Positions 1-9,317 are shown, counted from the stretch's first letter. The stretch: DNA of 64,000 bases from DATAOG01 sp963840925 (GCA_963840925.1 CAWJAY010000045.1:53270-117269), one strand, 5' to 3'. Program-made: numbers and translations. The notes: generated by a model not told the origin, from the letters alone.

Positions 1-192
1 CACGATGCCGGCGTAGCCCAGGATCAGATCGAGCGAGAGCGCGAACAGGATCAGGATCAGGACCTGGGTCCCGAGATAGGCGTAATCGGGATAAAGGAAG
101 AAGGCCGCGACCGCGAGCGCCCAGGGCAGGGCCTCGATCGGCCGGAAGCGGTGGCGCGCCGCGACCCGGCCCCGGGCGGCCGCAGCCGCCAC
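1..192 (-). CDS. livM: LivM-like branched-chain amino acid ABC permease, N-terminal part
   Basis: Only the first ~64 codons lie in the window; the gene runs off the left edge. The minus strand reads from a GTG at 192, a few bases after the livH stop (198-200). A basic alanine/arginine-rich start is followed by two hydrophobic segments (ALPWALAVAAFFLY, then LGTQVLILILFALSLDLILG), which matches the start of LivM inner-membrane permeases of the HAAT family. It would pair with LivH to form the membrane channel. The start codon is uncertain because an upstream overlapping start is possible. Confidence 0.75.
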   Translation of the reverse strand, partial: MAAAAARGRVAARHRFRPIEALPWALAVAAFFLYPDYAYLGTQVLILILFALSLDLILGYAGIV

Positions 193-197
193 CGGGC

Positions 198-1067
198 TCA
201 GCCCCGCCGGCTGCGCGCGAGCAGCCCCTCGGGCCTGGCGAGCAGCAGAGCGACGGTCACGACGTAGATGAAGAAGCCGCCGCCCTCGGGCCACAGATAC
301 TTGCCGGCATTGTCGAGGAAGCCCAGGATCAGCGCGGCCAGGAAGGCGCCGCCAAGGCTCGCCATGCCGCCGACCGCGACCACGATCAGGAAGAACACCA
401 GATACTGGATCGCGAAGGTCGGCGACAGGCCGACGATGTCGATCGCGAGCCCGCCGCCCAGCGCCGCCAGCGCGCTGCCGGAGGCGAAGGTAGCTGTGAA
501 CAGCCGGTCGACGTTGATCCCGACCGACTGGGCCATGCGCCGGTTGTCGACCGCCGCCCGGATCTGGGCACCGAGCAGCGTCCGCTCGAACACGAGCCAG
601 AGCAGGACCATCAAGGCGAGCCCGACCCCGATCAGCACGACCCGGTAGGTGGGGAAGGCCCGGAAACCTAGATCGATCTGCCCCTTCAGGTAGCCGGGCA
701 GCCGGACCGGCACCGGCGCCGGGCCGTAGACGAAGGTGACCGCGGCGGTCGCCATGAACACGAGCCCGATCGTCAGCATCACCTGATCGAGCTCGGGCGC
801 CGCGTAGAGGCGCGCGTAGAGGCCGCGCTCGAGCGGGATGCTAAGGGCGCCGACCAGGGCGGCGGCCGCCAGCAGCGCGAGCGGGAACGGCAGGCCCAGG
901 CGGCTCATGGCCCAGATCGTGAGATAGCCGCCGACCATCGCGAACGCGCCATGGGCAAGATTGACGAAGCCCATCAGCCCCATCGTGACCGACAGCCCGA
1001 CCGCGATCACGAACAGCATCATGCCGTAGGCGAGGCCGTCGAACAGGATGCTGATCAGGACCTGCAT
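198..1067 (-). CDS. livH: LivH-like branched-chain amino acid ABC transporter permease
   Basis: The 289-residue protein is almost entirely hydrophobic, with about eight predicted membrane helices, and has the usual LivH length. The N-terminal region (ISILFDGLAYGMMLFVIAVG, then MGLMGFVNLAHGAF) and the C-terminal VAVGGMASLGGAFLAALILG are typical of this permease family. It should form the inner-membrane pore with LivM for uptake of branched-chain amino acids or related small acids. It lies 55 bp downstream of the binding-protein gene on the same strand and just before livM, so the three are probably one operon; the ATPase genes would lie beyond the left edge. Confidence 0.9.
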   Translation of the reverse strand: MQVLISILFDGLAYGMMLFVIAVGLSVTMGLMGFVNLAHGAFAMVGGYLTIWAMSRLGLPFPLALLAAAALVGALSIPLERGLYARLYAAPELDQVMLTIGLVFMATAAVTFVYGPAPVPVRLPGYLKGQIDLGFRAFPTYRVVLIGVGLALMVLLWLVFERTLLGAQIRAAVDNRRMAQSVGINVDRLFTATFASGSALAALGGGLAIDIVGLSPTFAIQYLVFFLIVVAVGGMASLGGAFLAALILGFLDNAGKYLWPEGGGFFIYVVTVALLLARPEGLLARSRRG

Positions 1068-1122
1068 CGGCTGGCCGCGCCGGACGGCGCGCGGGCGACC
1101 TGGCGAGCGGCCGCTCTTAAGG

Positions 1123-2328
1123 TCACTCGCCGCAGCGGCCGATCTTGAGCACCTTGCACGGGTCCTTGACCTGCGGGATGACCTCGAGCGTGCGCGTGCG
1201 CAGGCCGCCGCCCTCGGCGTAGACCTCGTTGACCTTCATGTCCTGGATGATATCGCGGGTCTCGGGGTCGATCATGACCTTGCCGCGCGGGCCATCGAAG
1301 GTCCAGCCCTTCCAGACCTCCATGGTCTGCTCGGGGTCGATCTCGCCATCCTGCTCAACCACCGCGTCCACGATCGCGGCCATGCCGTCGTAGCCGGCGG
1401 CGGCCATGAAGTCGGGCGTCGAATCGGCGCCGTAGGCGGCCTTCCAGGCGGCGACGAACTTCTGGTTCGCCGGATTGTCGAGGTCGGCCTGATACTGGCC
1501 GAGCGTGACCACGCCGACCGCGACCTCGCCCAGCCCCTGGAGCTTGGTGTCCTGAATGATGTCGCCCGGGCCGATCAGGCGCACGCCGGCATCCGCCATG
1601 CCGAGCTCGGCGTAGGTCTTGAACACCGCCGCCGCGTGGTTGCCGGCCGGCACGAACACGTAGAAGCAGTCCGGCCCGGCATCCTTGACCCGCTGCATGA
1701 ACGGCGTGAAGTCGGGCACCTCGGCCGGGCCGCCCATCGGCACCGCGTCCGCGATCCGGCCGCCCGCCTGCTCGAAGCCGGTCTGGAACGCCTCGAGCGC
1801 GTCCTTGCCGGGCGGGTAGTCGGTGTAGCCGACCGCGGCGCTCTGGCAGCCGAGCTTCTGGAACGCGTACTGGCCCATCGGATAGCCGGTCTGCCACATC
1901 GTCATCGAGACCCGGGCGAGGTGGGGCGAGAGGCTCGGGATCCAGGCGGTCGCCGCGTTCAGGATCAGGGTCGGGACCTTGGCCTGCTCGATCAAGGGCG
2001 CGCTCGCGATGATGTTGGGCGAGAACACGAAGCCGGTCAAAAGGTCGACCTTCTCGCGCACGATCAATTCCTGGACCGCGGTCTTGGCGACGTCACCGCT
2101 TGGCCCCTTGGCGTCGCGCTTGATCAGCTCGATCTGGTGCGCGCCGAGCTTCGCTTGGCCCGCCTCGGCCAGATAGAGGTCCATGCCGCGCTGGATCTGC
2201 TGGCCGAACTCGGCGCCGTTGCCGGAATAGGTCAGCACGACCCCGACCTTGACCGTCGCAGCCGCCGCCGGCGCGCTCGCGCTCAGCGCCAGTGCCAGGC
2301 CGCAGCCGCCGATCTTTGCAAGCTTCAT
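1123..2328 (-). CDS. Periplasmic substrate-binding protein of a Liv-type ABC transporter
   Basis: This 401-residue protein starts with a Sec signal peptide (basic MKLAKIG, hydrophobic core, ending near ASAPAAAA) and continues as a type I periplasmic binding protein (Peripla_BP_6): VKVGVVLTYSGNGAEFGQQI near residue 25 and GYDGMAAIVDAV near residue 310. It should capture the ligand in the periplasm and deliver it to LivHM. Family members bind branched-chain amino acids, amides, aromatic acids or short acids, and the ligand cannot be told from sequence. It is first in the minus-strand operon and is divergent from the glycosyltransferase gene at 2.5 kb. Confidence 0.88.
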   Translation of the reverse strand: MKLAKIGGCGLALALSASAPAAAATVKVGVVLTYSGNGAEFGQQIQRGMDLYLAEAGQAKLGAHQIELIKRDAKGPSGDVAKTAVQELIVREKVDLLTGFVFSPNIIASAPLIEQAKVPTLILNAATAWIPSLSPHLARVSMTMWQTGYPMGQYAFQKLGCQSAAVGYTDYPPGKDALEAFQTGFEQAGGRIADAVPMGGPAEVPDFTPFMQRVKDAGPDCFYVFVPAGNHAAAVFKTYAELGMADAGVRLIGPGDIIQDTKLQGLGEVAVGVVTLGQYQADLDNPANQKFVAAWKAAYGADSTPDFMAAAGYDGMAAIVDAVVEQDGEIDPEQTMEVWKGWTFDGPRGKVMIDPETRDIIQDMKVNEVYAEGGGLRTRTLEVIPQVKDPCKVLKIGRCGE

Positions 2329-2527
2329 GGTCGCCTCCCTTACGCGGCCGCGCCGCGATCCGGCGACGACCTCACGCGGTCCCAGGCGTCATATTCGAGG
2401 ACCGCGCGCTCCGGGGCAAGGCCGGCGGCGCCGGTCGAGCGGGCGCTTAGCAAGTCGTCAACGAACGGTTGCCAGGATGCGCCTGGCGCCCGGCAACGGG
2501 CGTCTGCGTTTCGAGCGATCGGGTCCG

Positions 2528-4119
2528 ATGGCGTTGGCGAGCGAGCGCGATTTGGTGCCCCGGGCGGCCGTGCCCGGTGCCCGGACGCGCGAGCGTCTCG
2601 CGGCCGATCCCGGGTTTTGCGCTTTGCTGCTGGTCGTGCTCGCGCTGCCGCTCGGGCTCGCGGCCGGGCGCGGCCATCTGAGCTTCGGCGTCGAGACCGA
2701 CTTTCTCGGCCTGTTCGTGCCGGAGGCCAAGCGGCTGCTGGCGGGCGAGCCGCTGCTGATCGCCTTCCATCTGCCGCTTTATCCGGCAGCACTCGCGCTG
2801 GTCTGGAGCCTGCTCGGCGACTGGGTCGCGGCCGGGATCGCGCTCTCGCTGCTGGCGGCCGGCGTCAGCGCGTTTGCGACCTGGTGGCTGAGCCGGCGGC
2901 TGTTCGGGCGGGCGGCCGGGCTCGGGGCGCTGGCAGCGCTGGCGACGTCGGCGCCCTACCTCGCCCAGGCGGCAGCGGCCAGCTCCGACCTGTTCTTTCT
3001 GGCCCTCTACCTCGGCGCTTGCGCCCTGGCTCTGGCCGGCATCCGGAGCGGCCGGGATGCCGCCTGGCTTGGGCTCGGGCTGCTGATCGGCCTGGCCCTG
3101 CTGACCCGGACCAACGCGTTGCCGCTGCTGCTGCTGCTGCTGGCGCCGCTGCTGCGCCCCGATGCGCCCGCCCGCCGGGCGCGCGGCGCGGCGCTCGCGC
3201 TCGCCGCTCTGGCCCTGCCGCTTTGCCTGTGGCTCAGGTTCGCAGCCGCGACCGGTAGCCCGCCCTGGCCGACCAGCAATCACGTCAACCTCGCGATGAC
3301 CTACTTCGCGATCGCCGCGGAGCCGGTCTCGAACGAGGCGTTCGTCTCGGTCGCCGACCGGTTTCACAGCGTCGGGGAGGTGCTCGCCCACGACCCCGCG
3401 CGGTTGGCAAAGACTTATCTGGCCGACCTCTTGCGCCTCGGCCGCGACCGGCTGCCGGTGCTCGTGGCGTTCCCGTTGGGCCTGCTGGCGCTGCCCGGGC
3501 TGCTGTTCCTGCCGGCGCGCCGCCGCTCGGCGGGCGCGGGCCTGCTCGCGCTGGTCACGGCCGGCGAGGTGCTGCTGGCCAACTTCAAGACCTTCGAGGC
3601 GCGCTACTGGCTGTTTTGCCTGCCCTGGCTTGGGGGGGCCTCGGCGTGCTGCTGGCCAGGCTCGAGCGCGGCTGGACCTCGATCGGGTGGCTTGGCCCCA
3701 GGATCGCGCTGAGCGCGGCCGGCCTGCTCGCGCTGGCGCTGGCGCTCGGGGCGGCGCGCGCCGAGCTCAGCTTCGGCGAGGGCGAGTTGGCCGAGGCCGT
3801 GCCGGTGGCGCGCGGGTTCGCCGGCCCCGGCGACCTGCTGGTCGCCCGCAAGCCGCAGCTTGCGTACTACACCGGCGCCCGCTTCGTCCTGATGCCCGAC
3901 CTCGAGAGCGCGGGGGCGCTGCGCGCCTGGCTCTGCACGCTGGAACCCAAGGGCCGGGTCCTGGTCTATGCCGGTCAGATCGAGCGGGCGTTCCGGCCGG
4001 CCTTGCAGCCGGCGCTCACCGCCCGCACGCCGCCCCCCTGGCTCGAGCGGATCGCCGCCGGCGCCGGCTGGACGCTGCACCGCCTGCGCGATCCCGCCTG
4101 CGCCCCGGGCACGCCATGA
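2528..4119 (+). CDS. Polytopic membrane glycosyltransferase (GT39/ArnT-like), frameshifted
   Basis: The protein has repeated membrane helices and an early acidic loop (ETDFLGLFVPEAKRLLAGEP) like GT-C fold enzymes that use polyprenyl-phosphate sugars. The reading frame is lost at a run of seven Gs (3632-3638): frame 2 runs to about 3640 and the same protein continues in frame 1 (GLGVLLARLERG) to a stop at 4119. One more G would restore about 530 residues. A start at 2528 is used; 2477 is also possible. Its stop overlaps the start of the next gene (ATGA), so the two probably act together: the GtrB-like enzyme loads sugar on lipid and this enzyme transfers it in the periplasm. Confidence 0.72.
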
Positions 4120-5150
4120 CGCAGCGCCGCATCGGAGCGCCGGCCGGCGAGCCGGTCGAGCTCAGCCTGGTCGTGCCAATGTACAACGAGGCGCCCGCAC
4201 TCGATGCGTTCTTCGCGCGCCTGATCCCGGCGCTCGAGGCGGTCACGGCTCGCTACGAGGTCATCGGGGTCGACGACGGCAGCACCGATGGCACGCTCGC
4301 CCGGCTGTGCGCGCTCCACCTTGCCAACCGCCGGATCAAGGTGGTTGCGCTCTCACGCAACTTCGGCAAGGAGGCAGCGCTCTCGGCCGGGCTCGACTTC
4401 GCGCGCGGCGCCGCGGTGATCCCGATCGATGCCGACCTCCAGGACCCGCCCGAGCTGATCGCCGAGCTGGTCGCCGCCTGGCGGCAGGGCTATCACGTCG
4501 TGCTGGCGAGGCGCATCGAGCGGGACGGCAATTCGCTCGCCAAGCGGCTGACCGCCCGCCTGTTCTACCGGCTGATCAACCGGCTGAGCGAGGTGCCGAT
4601 CCCGGCCGACGTCGGCGATTTCCGCCTGCTCGACCGGCGGGTAGTCGAGGCGCTGCGCCAGATGCCGGAGCGGATGCGCTTCATGAAGGGCCTGTTCGCC
4701 TGGGCGGGCTTTCGCCAGACCACGATCGAATATCGCCGCCCCGAGCGCGTCGCCGGCCGGACCAAGTTGGGCTATTGGCGCTTGTGGAAGCTGGCGCTGG
4801 CCGGCGTCACCTCGTTCAGCACGGCACCGCTGCGGATCTGGACCTACGTCGGCCTGACCACGGCCGCACTCGGTCTGCTCTACCTCGGCTACATCCTGGC
4901 GCGCACGCTGTTCCAGGGGATCGAGGTGCCGGGCTACGCCTCGCTGATCTGCATCCTGTTGCTGTCCAGCGGCCTTAACATGGTCGGGCTCGGGATCCTC
5001 GGCGAATACCTCGGCGGGATCTTCGTCGAGGTCAAGCGGCGCCCGCTCTACCTGGTCGCGCAGACGCTGGGCTTCGAGGCCGACGGCCGCAAGCAGATGC
5101 CGGCCGCGGAGGCTCCCAGGGTCGCATGGAGCCTGCCCGGACAGAATTGA
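4116..5150 (+). CDS. GtrB/DPM1-like glycosyltransferase family 2
   Basis: The 344-residue protein carries GT2 hallmarks: VVPMYNEAPALDAFF near residue 20, DDGSTDGT near 52, and the metal-binding DADLQDPP near 108. Two C-terminal membrane helices (IWTYVGLTTAALGLLYLGYI and a segment ending GLGILGEYLGGI) match bactoprenol-phosphate glycosyltransferases such as GtrB and the yeast Dpm1 group. It should move a sugar from a nucleotide donor to a polyprenyl phosphate at the inner membrane. It overlaps the upstream glycosyltransferase by 4 bp and is convergent with the CoA-transferase gene 10 bp away. The donor sugar is unknown. Confidence 0.88.
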   Translation: MTQRRIGAPAGEPVELSLVVPMYNEAPALDAFFARLIPALEAVTARYEVIGVDDGSTDGTLARLCALHLANRRIKVVALSRNFGKEAALSAGLDFARGAAVIPIDADLQDPPELIAELVAAWRQGYHVVLARRIERDGNSLAKRLTARLFYRLINRLSEVPIPADVGDFRLLDRRVVEALRQMPERMRFMKGLFAWAGFRQTTIEYRRPERVAGRTKLGYWRLWKLALAGVTSFSTAPLRIWTYVGLTTAALGLLYLGYILARTLFQGIEVPGYASLICILLLSSGLNMVGLGILGEYLGGIFVEVKRRPLYLVAQTLGFEADGRKQMPAAEAPRVAWSLPGQN

Positions 5151-5160
5151 CGCCGGCAAC

Positions 5161-6348
5161 TCAGATCACGCCATCGGCGGCCAGCGCCTCGATCTCGGCG
5201 GCGGCGTAGCCGAGCTCGCGCAGCAGCGCAGCGGTGTCCTGGCCGAGCTTGGGCGCCGGGCGCGCCGGCACGTCGGCCCCCATCCGGATCGGGCTCGCGA
5301 CCACTTTCAGGCCCGGGCGATCGGGATGCTCGAGGGCCTGGACGCCGCCGCGCTCGGCGACGAACGGATTGTCGAGTGCTGCCTTCAGGTCGTGGACCGG
5401 CGCGCAGGGGACGGCGCCGCCCAGGACCTCGAGCCATTCGGCGGTGGTCCTCGCGGCGAGCGCTGCGTCCAGCACTTCGGTCAGCTGGTCGCGGTTGGCA
5501 TGGCGCGCGGCCTGGTCGCGGTAGGCGGGATCGAGGGCCAGCTCGGGCCGCCCGAGCTTATGGCACAGCAGCTCCCAGAAGCGCTGCGTCTGGCACATCA
5601 GGAAGATCCAGCCGTCTTTGGTGCGGTAGAGCTGCGAGGGCACGAGGTAGGGATGGGCCGAGCGCGGCTGGCGGGTCGTGAGCAGGCCTTCGTTCAGGTA
5701 CCAGGTCGCCGGATAGCTCAGCTGATGGAGGGCGACGTCGAACAGGCTGACGTCGACGTCGCGGCCGAGCCCGGTCGCGCGCGCGGCGTGCAGGCCGCAC
5801 AGCAGCGCAAAGGCCGCGGTCATGCCGGTCATGAAGTCGACCATCGAGAGGCCAAAGCGCGCGGGCGGCCCGCCCGGCTCGCCCGACAGCGACAGGAAAC
5901 CGCACTCGGCCTGGACCAGGTAGTCGTAGCCCGGCCAGCCCTTGCGGGAACCCCCGCGCCCGTAGGCCGAGAGATGGGCGCAGACGATCTTGGGGTTGAC
6001 CGGCGCCAGGTCGGCGTAGCGCAGCCTGAGCTTTTCCGGCTGATCGCCGCGCAGGTTGCCGAACAGGCCATCGGCGCCGGCCACGAGCTTTTCCAGGATC
6101 TCGCGGCCCTTGGGATGCTTCAGGTCGAGGGTCAGCGAGCGCTTGTTCCGGTTCAGGCTCTGATAGAACTGGCTGTCGTCATCGCCCAGGAAAAACGGCC
6201 CGACGCCGCGCGCCATGTCGCCGCCGCTTGACCGGTGCTCGAGCTTGATCACCTCGGCGCCCATGTCGGCCAGATGGGTCGTGCCATAGGGCCCGGCGCC
6301 ATACTGCTCGACCGCCAGGATGCGCAGGCCCTGCAACGGCAGCTGCAT
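5161..6348 (-). CDS. Class III CoA-transferase (CaiB/BaiF family)
   Basis: This 395-residue protein matches the family in length and layout: LRILAVEQYGAGPYGTTHLA near residue 8, ADMGAEVIKLE near 28, and the conserved nucleophilic aspartate D171 in LSMVDFMTGM. Members such as formyl-CoA and succinyl-CoA:acid transferases move CoA between carboxylic acids through an aspartyl-CoA anhydride. The acid cannot be named. It lies just downstream of an amidohydrolase on the same strand, and the CitE-like lyase, MaoC hydratase and acyl-CoA dehydrogenase lie close by, so it may activate the acid that those enzymes degrade (inference). Confidence 0.88.
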   Translation of the reverse strand: MQLPLQGLRILAVEQYGAGPYGTTHLADMGAEVIKLEHRSSGGDMARGVGPFFLGDDDSQFYQSLNRNKRSLTLDLKHPKGREILEKLVAGADGLFGNLRGDQPEKLRLRYADLAPVNPKIVCAHLSAYGRGGSRKGWPGYDYLVQAECGFLSLSGEPGGPPARFGLSMVDFMTGMTAAFALLCGLHAARATGLGRDVDVSLFDVALHQLSYPATWYLNEGLLTTRQPRSAHPYLVPSQLYRTKDGWIFLMCQTQRFWELLCHKLGRPELALDPAYRDQAARHANRDQLTEVLDAALAARTTAEWLEVLGGAVPCAPVHDLKAALDNPFVAERGGVQALEHPDRPGLKVVASPIRMGADVPARPAPKLGQDTAALLRELGYAAAEIEALAADGVI

Positions 6349-6371
6349 TCGGTCCTCCGCTCGACGAGGCC

Positions 6372-7271
6372 TCAGCGCTTCCTAGCGGCAAGGTTGGCCC
6401 GGTTCAACGGGAGCGCGGGCTCGATCCGGTAGAACGCGCTCGCGCTGTCGCGGAACAGCTTTCTGAGCTCGCCGGCCGAGCAGCCGGCGGTGACCCAGTC
6501 GAGCACCGCGACCCACTCGGGGTAGCGGTGGCTCTGCTCGGAGACCGGCCAGTCGGAGCCGTACATCACGCGATCGAAGCCAAAGCACTCGATCACGTGG
6601 TCGATGTAGGGGCGGAGCTGGTCGCGGGTCCAATGCCGGTGGTCGGCTTCGGTGACCACGCCCGAGAGCTTGCACCGGACGTTAGGAAATTCTGACAACT
6701 CTTTGATATGTGTGGTCCAGGGTGCCATGACCCCGTCCCGGATCGGCGGCTTGCCGATGTGATCGAGCACGATCCGCACCTCGGGGCAGCGGCGGACCAG
6801 CTCGACCGCGTCGGCCAGTTGCCAGTGGCGGACGCAGAGGTCGAAGGCGAGCTCGAACCGGGGCAACAGCTTGACGCCCTCGACGAAGCCCGGGCGCAGG
6901 CAGAAACCCGCCTCGGTCTCGATCTCGATCAGGCGCCGGATGCTCCGGGTCAGCGCGTGCGCGGCCAGCTTTTCCAAGTCCGGCGTGACCGCGGCGCCGC
7001 GCTCGAGCGGGGCGGCCGCGACCATCGCCCCAAGCCGCGGCTCGCGCTCGGCCAGCAGGGCGATGTAGGACGCCTCCTGCAGGTTCTGGCCGGGATCGGC
7101 CCCGACCTCGACGAACACGACCGTCTCGATCTCGACTTGAGCGCGCGCGCGATCGAATTCGGGCAGCAGCGAGCGCCGGTCGAGCACCGGGTTACCCTTG
7201 ACCCAGCTGTAGCGGAACATGCCCGGGTCGTAGAGGTGGACGTGGGCGTCGACGATCGGGAAGTCGGGCAT
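6372..7271 (-). CDS. Amidohydrolase family 2 (TIM-barrel metal hydrolase)
   Basis: The 299-residue protein starts with IVDAHVHLYDP, carrying the H10-x-H12 metal ligands of the amidohydrolase superfamily. It also has LDHIGKPP near residue 165 and VMYGSDWPV near 240, where the aspartate would act in catalysis. This pattern is shared by sugar-lactone hydrolases (fuconolactonase, rhamnonolactonase) and 2-pyrone-4,6-dicarboxylate lactonase relatives. A lactone or cyclic amide substrate is the best guess. It is 23 bp upstream of the CoA-transferase on the same strand, so the two are probably cotranscribed. Confidence 0.85.
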   Translation of the reverse strand: MPDFPIVDAHVHLYDPGMFRYSWVKGNPVLDRRSLLPEFDRARAQVEIETVVFVEVGADPGQNLQEASYIALLAEREPRLGAMVAAAPLERGAAVTPDLEKLAAHALTRSIRRLIEIETEAGFCLRPGFVEGVKLLPRFELAFDLCVRHWQLADAVELVRRCPEVRIVLDHIGKPPIRDGVMAPWTTHIKELSEFPNVRCKLSGVVTEADHRHWTRDQLRPYIDHVIECFGFDRVMYGSDWPVSEQSHRYPEWVAVLDWVTAGCSAGELRKLFRDSASAFYRIEPALPLNRANLAARKR

Positions 7272-7347
7272 GGCTAGCGGCTTTCGAGGGGTGCCAGGGC
7301 GCCGTTGCGCGACCGGTGACTGTGGCGCAAGCTTCGGCCAGGGGTCA

Positions 7348-7833
7348 ATGGCCAGAGACCCGCGCGAGAGACGTCCTTTGCTCGAGATCTACGTCGATGC
7401 CGACGGCTGCCCGGTCAAGGACGAGGTCTACCGGGTCGCCGGCCGCTACGGGCTCAAGGTCTGGGTGATCGCCAACGACTGGCTGCGGGTGCCGGACGAC
7501 CCGCTGGTCACCCGCATCATCGTCAGCGAGGGGCTGGACCGCGCCGACGACTGGATCGCGGAGCGGATCGGGCCGGGCGACATCGCGGTCACTGCGGATG
7601 TGCCGCTGGCCGATCGCTGCGTCAAGCGGGGCGCCCAGGCGATCGCCCCCAACGGCCGGCGGTTTTCCGAGGCGACGATCGGGACCGACCTTGCCGACCG
7701 CAACCTGATGACCGCGCTGCGCGAGGCGGGCGCGATCCAGGGCGGTGGCCGGCCGTTCAGCAGGCAAGACCGGTCCCGCTTCCTTAGCGCACTCGACAAC
7801 GCGATCCAGGCGCTCAGGCGGGCGGCGCCATGA
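7348..7833 (+). CDS. YaiI/YqxD family protein (UPF0178, DUF188)
   Basis: A 161-residue protein of the DUF188 family, recognised by IYVDADGCPVKDEVYRVA at the start and by ADVPLADRCVKRGA and FSRQDRSRFLSALD later. The fold is PIN-like, but the biochemical role is not established. An ATG at 7348 fits the family length better than an in-frame start at 7270, which would overlap the divergent amidohydrolase. It sits between the amidohydrolase and the CitE-like gene and need not be part of that pathway. Confidence 0.85.
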   Translation: MARDPRERRPLLEIYVDADGCPVKDEVYRVAGRYGLKVWVIANDWLRVPDDPLVTRIIVSEGLDRADDWIAERIGPGDIAVTADVPLADRCVKRGAQAIAPNGRRFSEATIGTDLADRNLMTALREAGAIQGGGRPFSRQDRSRFLSALDNAIQALRRAAP

Positions 7834-7911
7834 ACGGGGCCGCGGCGGCAGTTGGCAGCCGGCGGCCTTTGGTGCTTAGTGGCAGGGCGGTCGAGCGCAC
7901 CGGGAGAGGGC

Positions 7912-8763
7912 ATGGACAACCAGAAAATCCAGCCGCGGCGCAACCTCCTGTTCGTGCCCGGGACCCGGCCCGACCGGTTCGCCAAGGCGCTCGCGGCCGG
8001 CCCCGACATGGTCACGGTCGACCTCGAGGACGCGGTCATCCCGGCGCAGAAGGAGCAGGCGCGGGCGATGACGATGCCGCTGTTCGAGGGCGCCCGGGAC
8101 GGGATCGAGCGCGTGGTCCGGATCAATGGCGTGCGCACGCCGTTCGGGCTGAAGGACCTGCTCGCGATCCTCGAGCATCCGACCCCGCCAAGCATCATGC
8201 TGCCCAAGGTCGAGGCCGCGGACGAGGTCCGGATCGTCGCGGCGCTGCTCGAGCGAGCGGCGCAGCCGGTCGACCTGCACGTGATCATCGAAAGCAACCC
8301 GGGGCTCGAACAGGTCCAGGCGATCGCCGGCGCATCGCCTGCGATCCGATCGCTGTTGTTCGGCGCGGTCGACATGGCGGCAGAGCTCGGCTCGGCGATG
8401 GACTTCACCTCGTTGCTCTATGCTCGAAGCCGGGTCGTGCACGCCGCCGCGAGCCATGGGCTGGACGCGATCGACGTGCCCTATCTCGATCTCGAGGACG
8501 AGGCCGGCCTGCTCGAGGAGTGCCGGCTGGTGCAGGCGCAGGGCTTCACCGGCAAGGCCGCGATCCACCCCAAGCAACTGCCGGTGATCAACGGGGTGTT
8601 CACGCCCGGGCCCGAGCGGATCGCCTACGCCCGAAAGGTGATCTCGGCGTTCGAAGCAGCACCCGATGGTCTCGTCGTGGTCGACGGCAAGCTGATCGAG
8701 ATCCCGGTCGTGCGGATCGCCAGGCGCACGCTGGCGGTCGCCGCCGCGATCGGCCGGGCGTAA
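7912..8763 (+). CDS. CitE-like HpcH/HpaI aldolase/citrate-lyase family protein
   Basis: The 283-residue protein begins with RRNLLFVPGTRPDRFAKAL and has VTVDLEDAV (D37, E39, D40), plus GLDAIDVPYLDLEDEAG and FTGKAAIHPKQLPVIN toward the end. These are marks of the CitE/malyl-CoA lyase group, Mg-dependent enzymes that cleave or form 3-hydroxyacyl-CoA thioesters such as malyl-CoA or citramalyl-CoA. It is followed after 12 bp by a MaoC hydratase and then an acyl-CoA dehydrogenase. In inference the set could run dehydrogenation, hydration and lyase steps on a C4-C6 acyl-CoA. Confidence 0.87.
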   Translation: MDNQKIQPRRNLLFVPGTRPDRFAKALAAGPDMVTVDLEDAVIPAQKEQARAMTMPLFEGARDGIERVVRINGVRTPFGLKDLLAILEHPTPPSIMLPKVEAADEVRIVAALLERAAQPVDLHVIIESNPGLEQVQAIAGASPAIRSLLFGAVDMAAELGSAMDFTSLLYARSRVVHAAASHGLDAIDVPYLDLEDEAGLLEECRLVQAQGFTGKAAIHPKQLPVINGVFTPGPERIAYARKVISAFEAAPDGLVVVDGKLIEIPVVRIARRTLAVAAAIGRA

Positions 8764-8775
8764 GGAACAAGGGCG

Positions 8776-9312
8776 ATGGTTGCTGATGCGGTCAAGGTCG
8801 GGGACCGGCGCTATCGCGAGTCCTACGGCCGCTATTTCGAGGACTTCCGGGTCGGCGACATCTACGAGCACCGGCCCGGCCGGACCATCAGCGAGGCCGA
8901 CAACACCTGGTTCACGCTTCTGACGATGAACCAGCACCCGCTGCATTTCGATCGCGAGTACGCCCGCCACACCGAGTTCGGCCAGCCGATCGTCAACAGC
9001 GCGCTGACGCTGGCCGTGGTCACCGGCATGAGCGTCTCGGACGTGAGCCAGAAGGCGATCGCCAACCTCGGCTGGACCGATATCCAGATGCCGGCGCCGG
9101 TGTTCAACGGCGACACGCTGTACGCCGAATCCGAGGTGCTGGAAAAACGCGCCTCCCGCTCGCGGCCGACCCAGGGCATCGTCACGATCCAGACCCGCGC
9201 GTTCAAGGCCGACGGCACGCTGGTGATGACCTTCAGGCGGACCATGCTGATCCCCAAGCGCGGCCACGCGGTCGAGGACAGGATCCGCTCGATCGACCAG
9301 CCCGAGGTCTGA
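8776..9312 (+). CDS. MaoC family hot-dog hydratase/dehydratase
   Basis: This 178-residue single hot-dog domain protein has FEDFRVGDIYEHRPGRTISE near residue 20 and MNQHPLHFDREYA near 51. In R-specific enoyl-CoA hydratases the active site reads D-x-N-P-x-H; here the aligned residues are N52-Q-H-P-L-H57, so the histidine is kept but asparagine stands where aspartate is usual. A hydratase acting on an unsaturated acyl-CoA (mesaconyl-CoA-like) is the likely role, with altered chemistry possible. It lies 12 bp after the CitE-like gene and 5 bp before the acyl-CoA dehydrogenase, so one operon. Confidence 0.85.
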   Translation: MVADAVKVGDRRYRESYGRYFEDFRVGDIYEHRPGRTISEADNTWFTLLTMNQHPLHFDREYARHTEFGQPIVNSALTLAVVTGMSVSDVSQKAIANLGWTDIQMPAPVFNGDTLYAESEVLEKRASRSRPTQGIVTIQTRAFKADGTLVMTFRRTMLIPKRGHAVEDRIRSIDQPEV

Positions 9313-9317
9313 GCGCG

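Noticed and set aside
1048..3258. A 736-codon plus-strand ORF over the binding-protein gene
   Set aside because: Antisense shadow of high-GC coding sequence; no domain, and the minus strand carries a clear signal peptide and binding-protein fold.
3632..3638. Programmed ribosomal frameshifting at the G7 run
   Set aside because: No slippery heptamer of the known type or downstream stem was clear, and many other genes here have indels, so an error is simpler.
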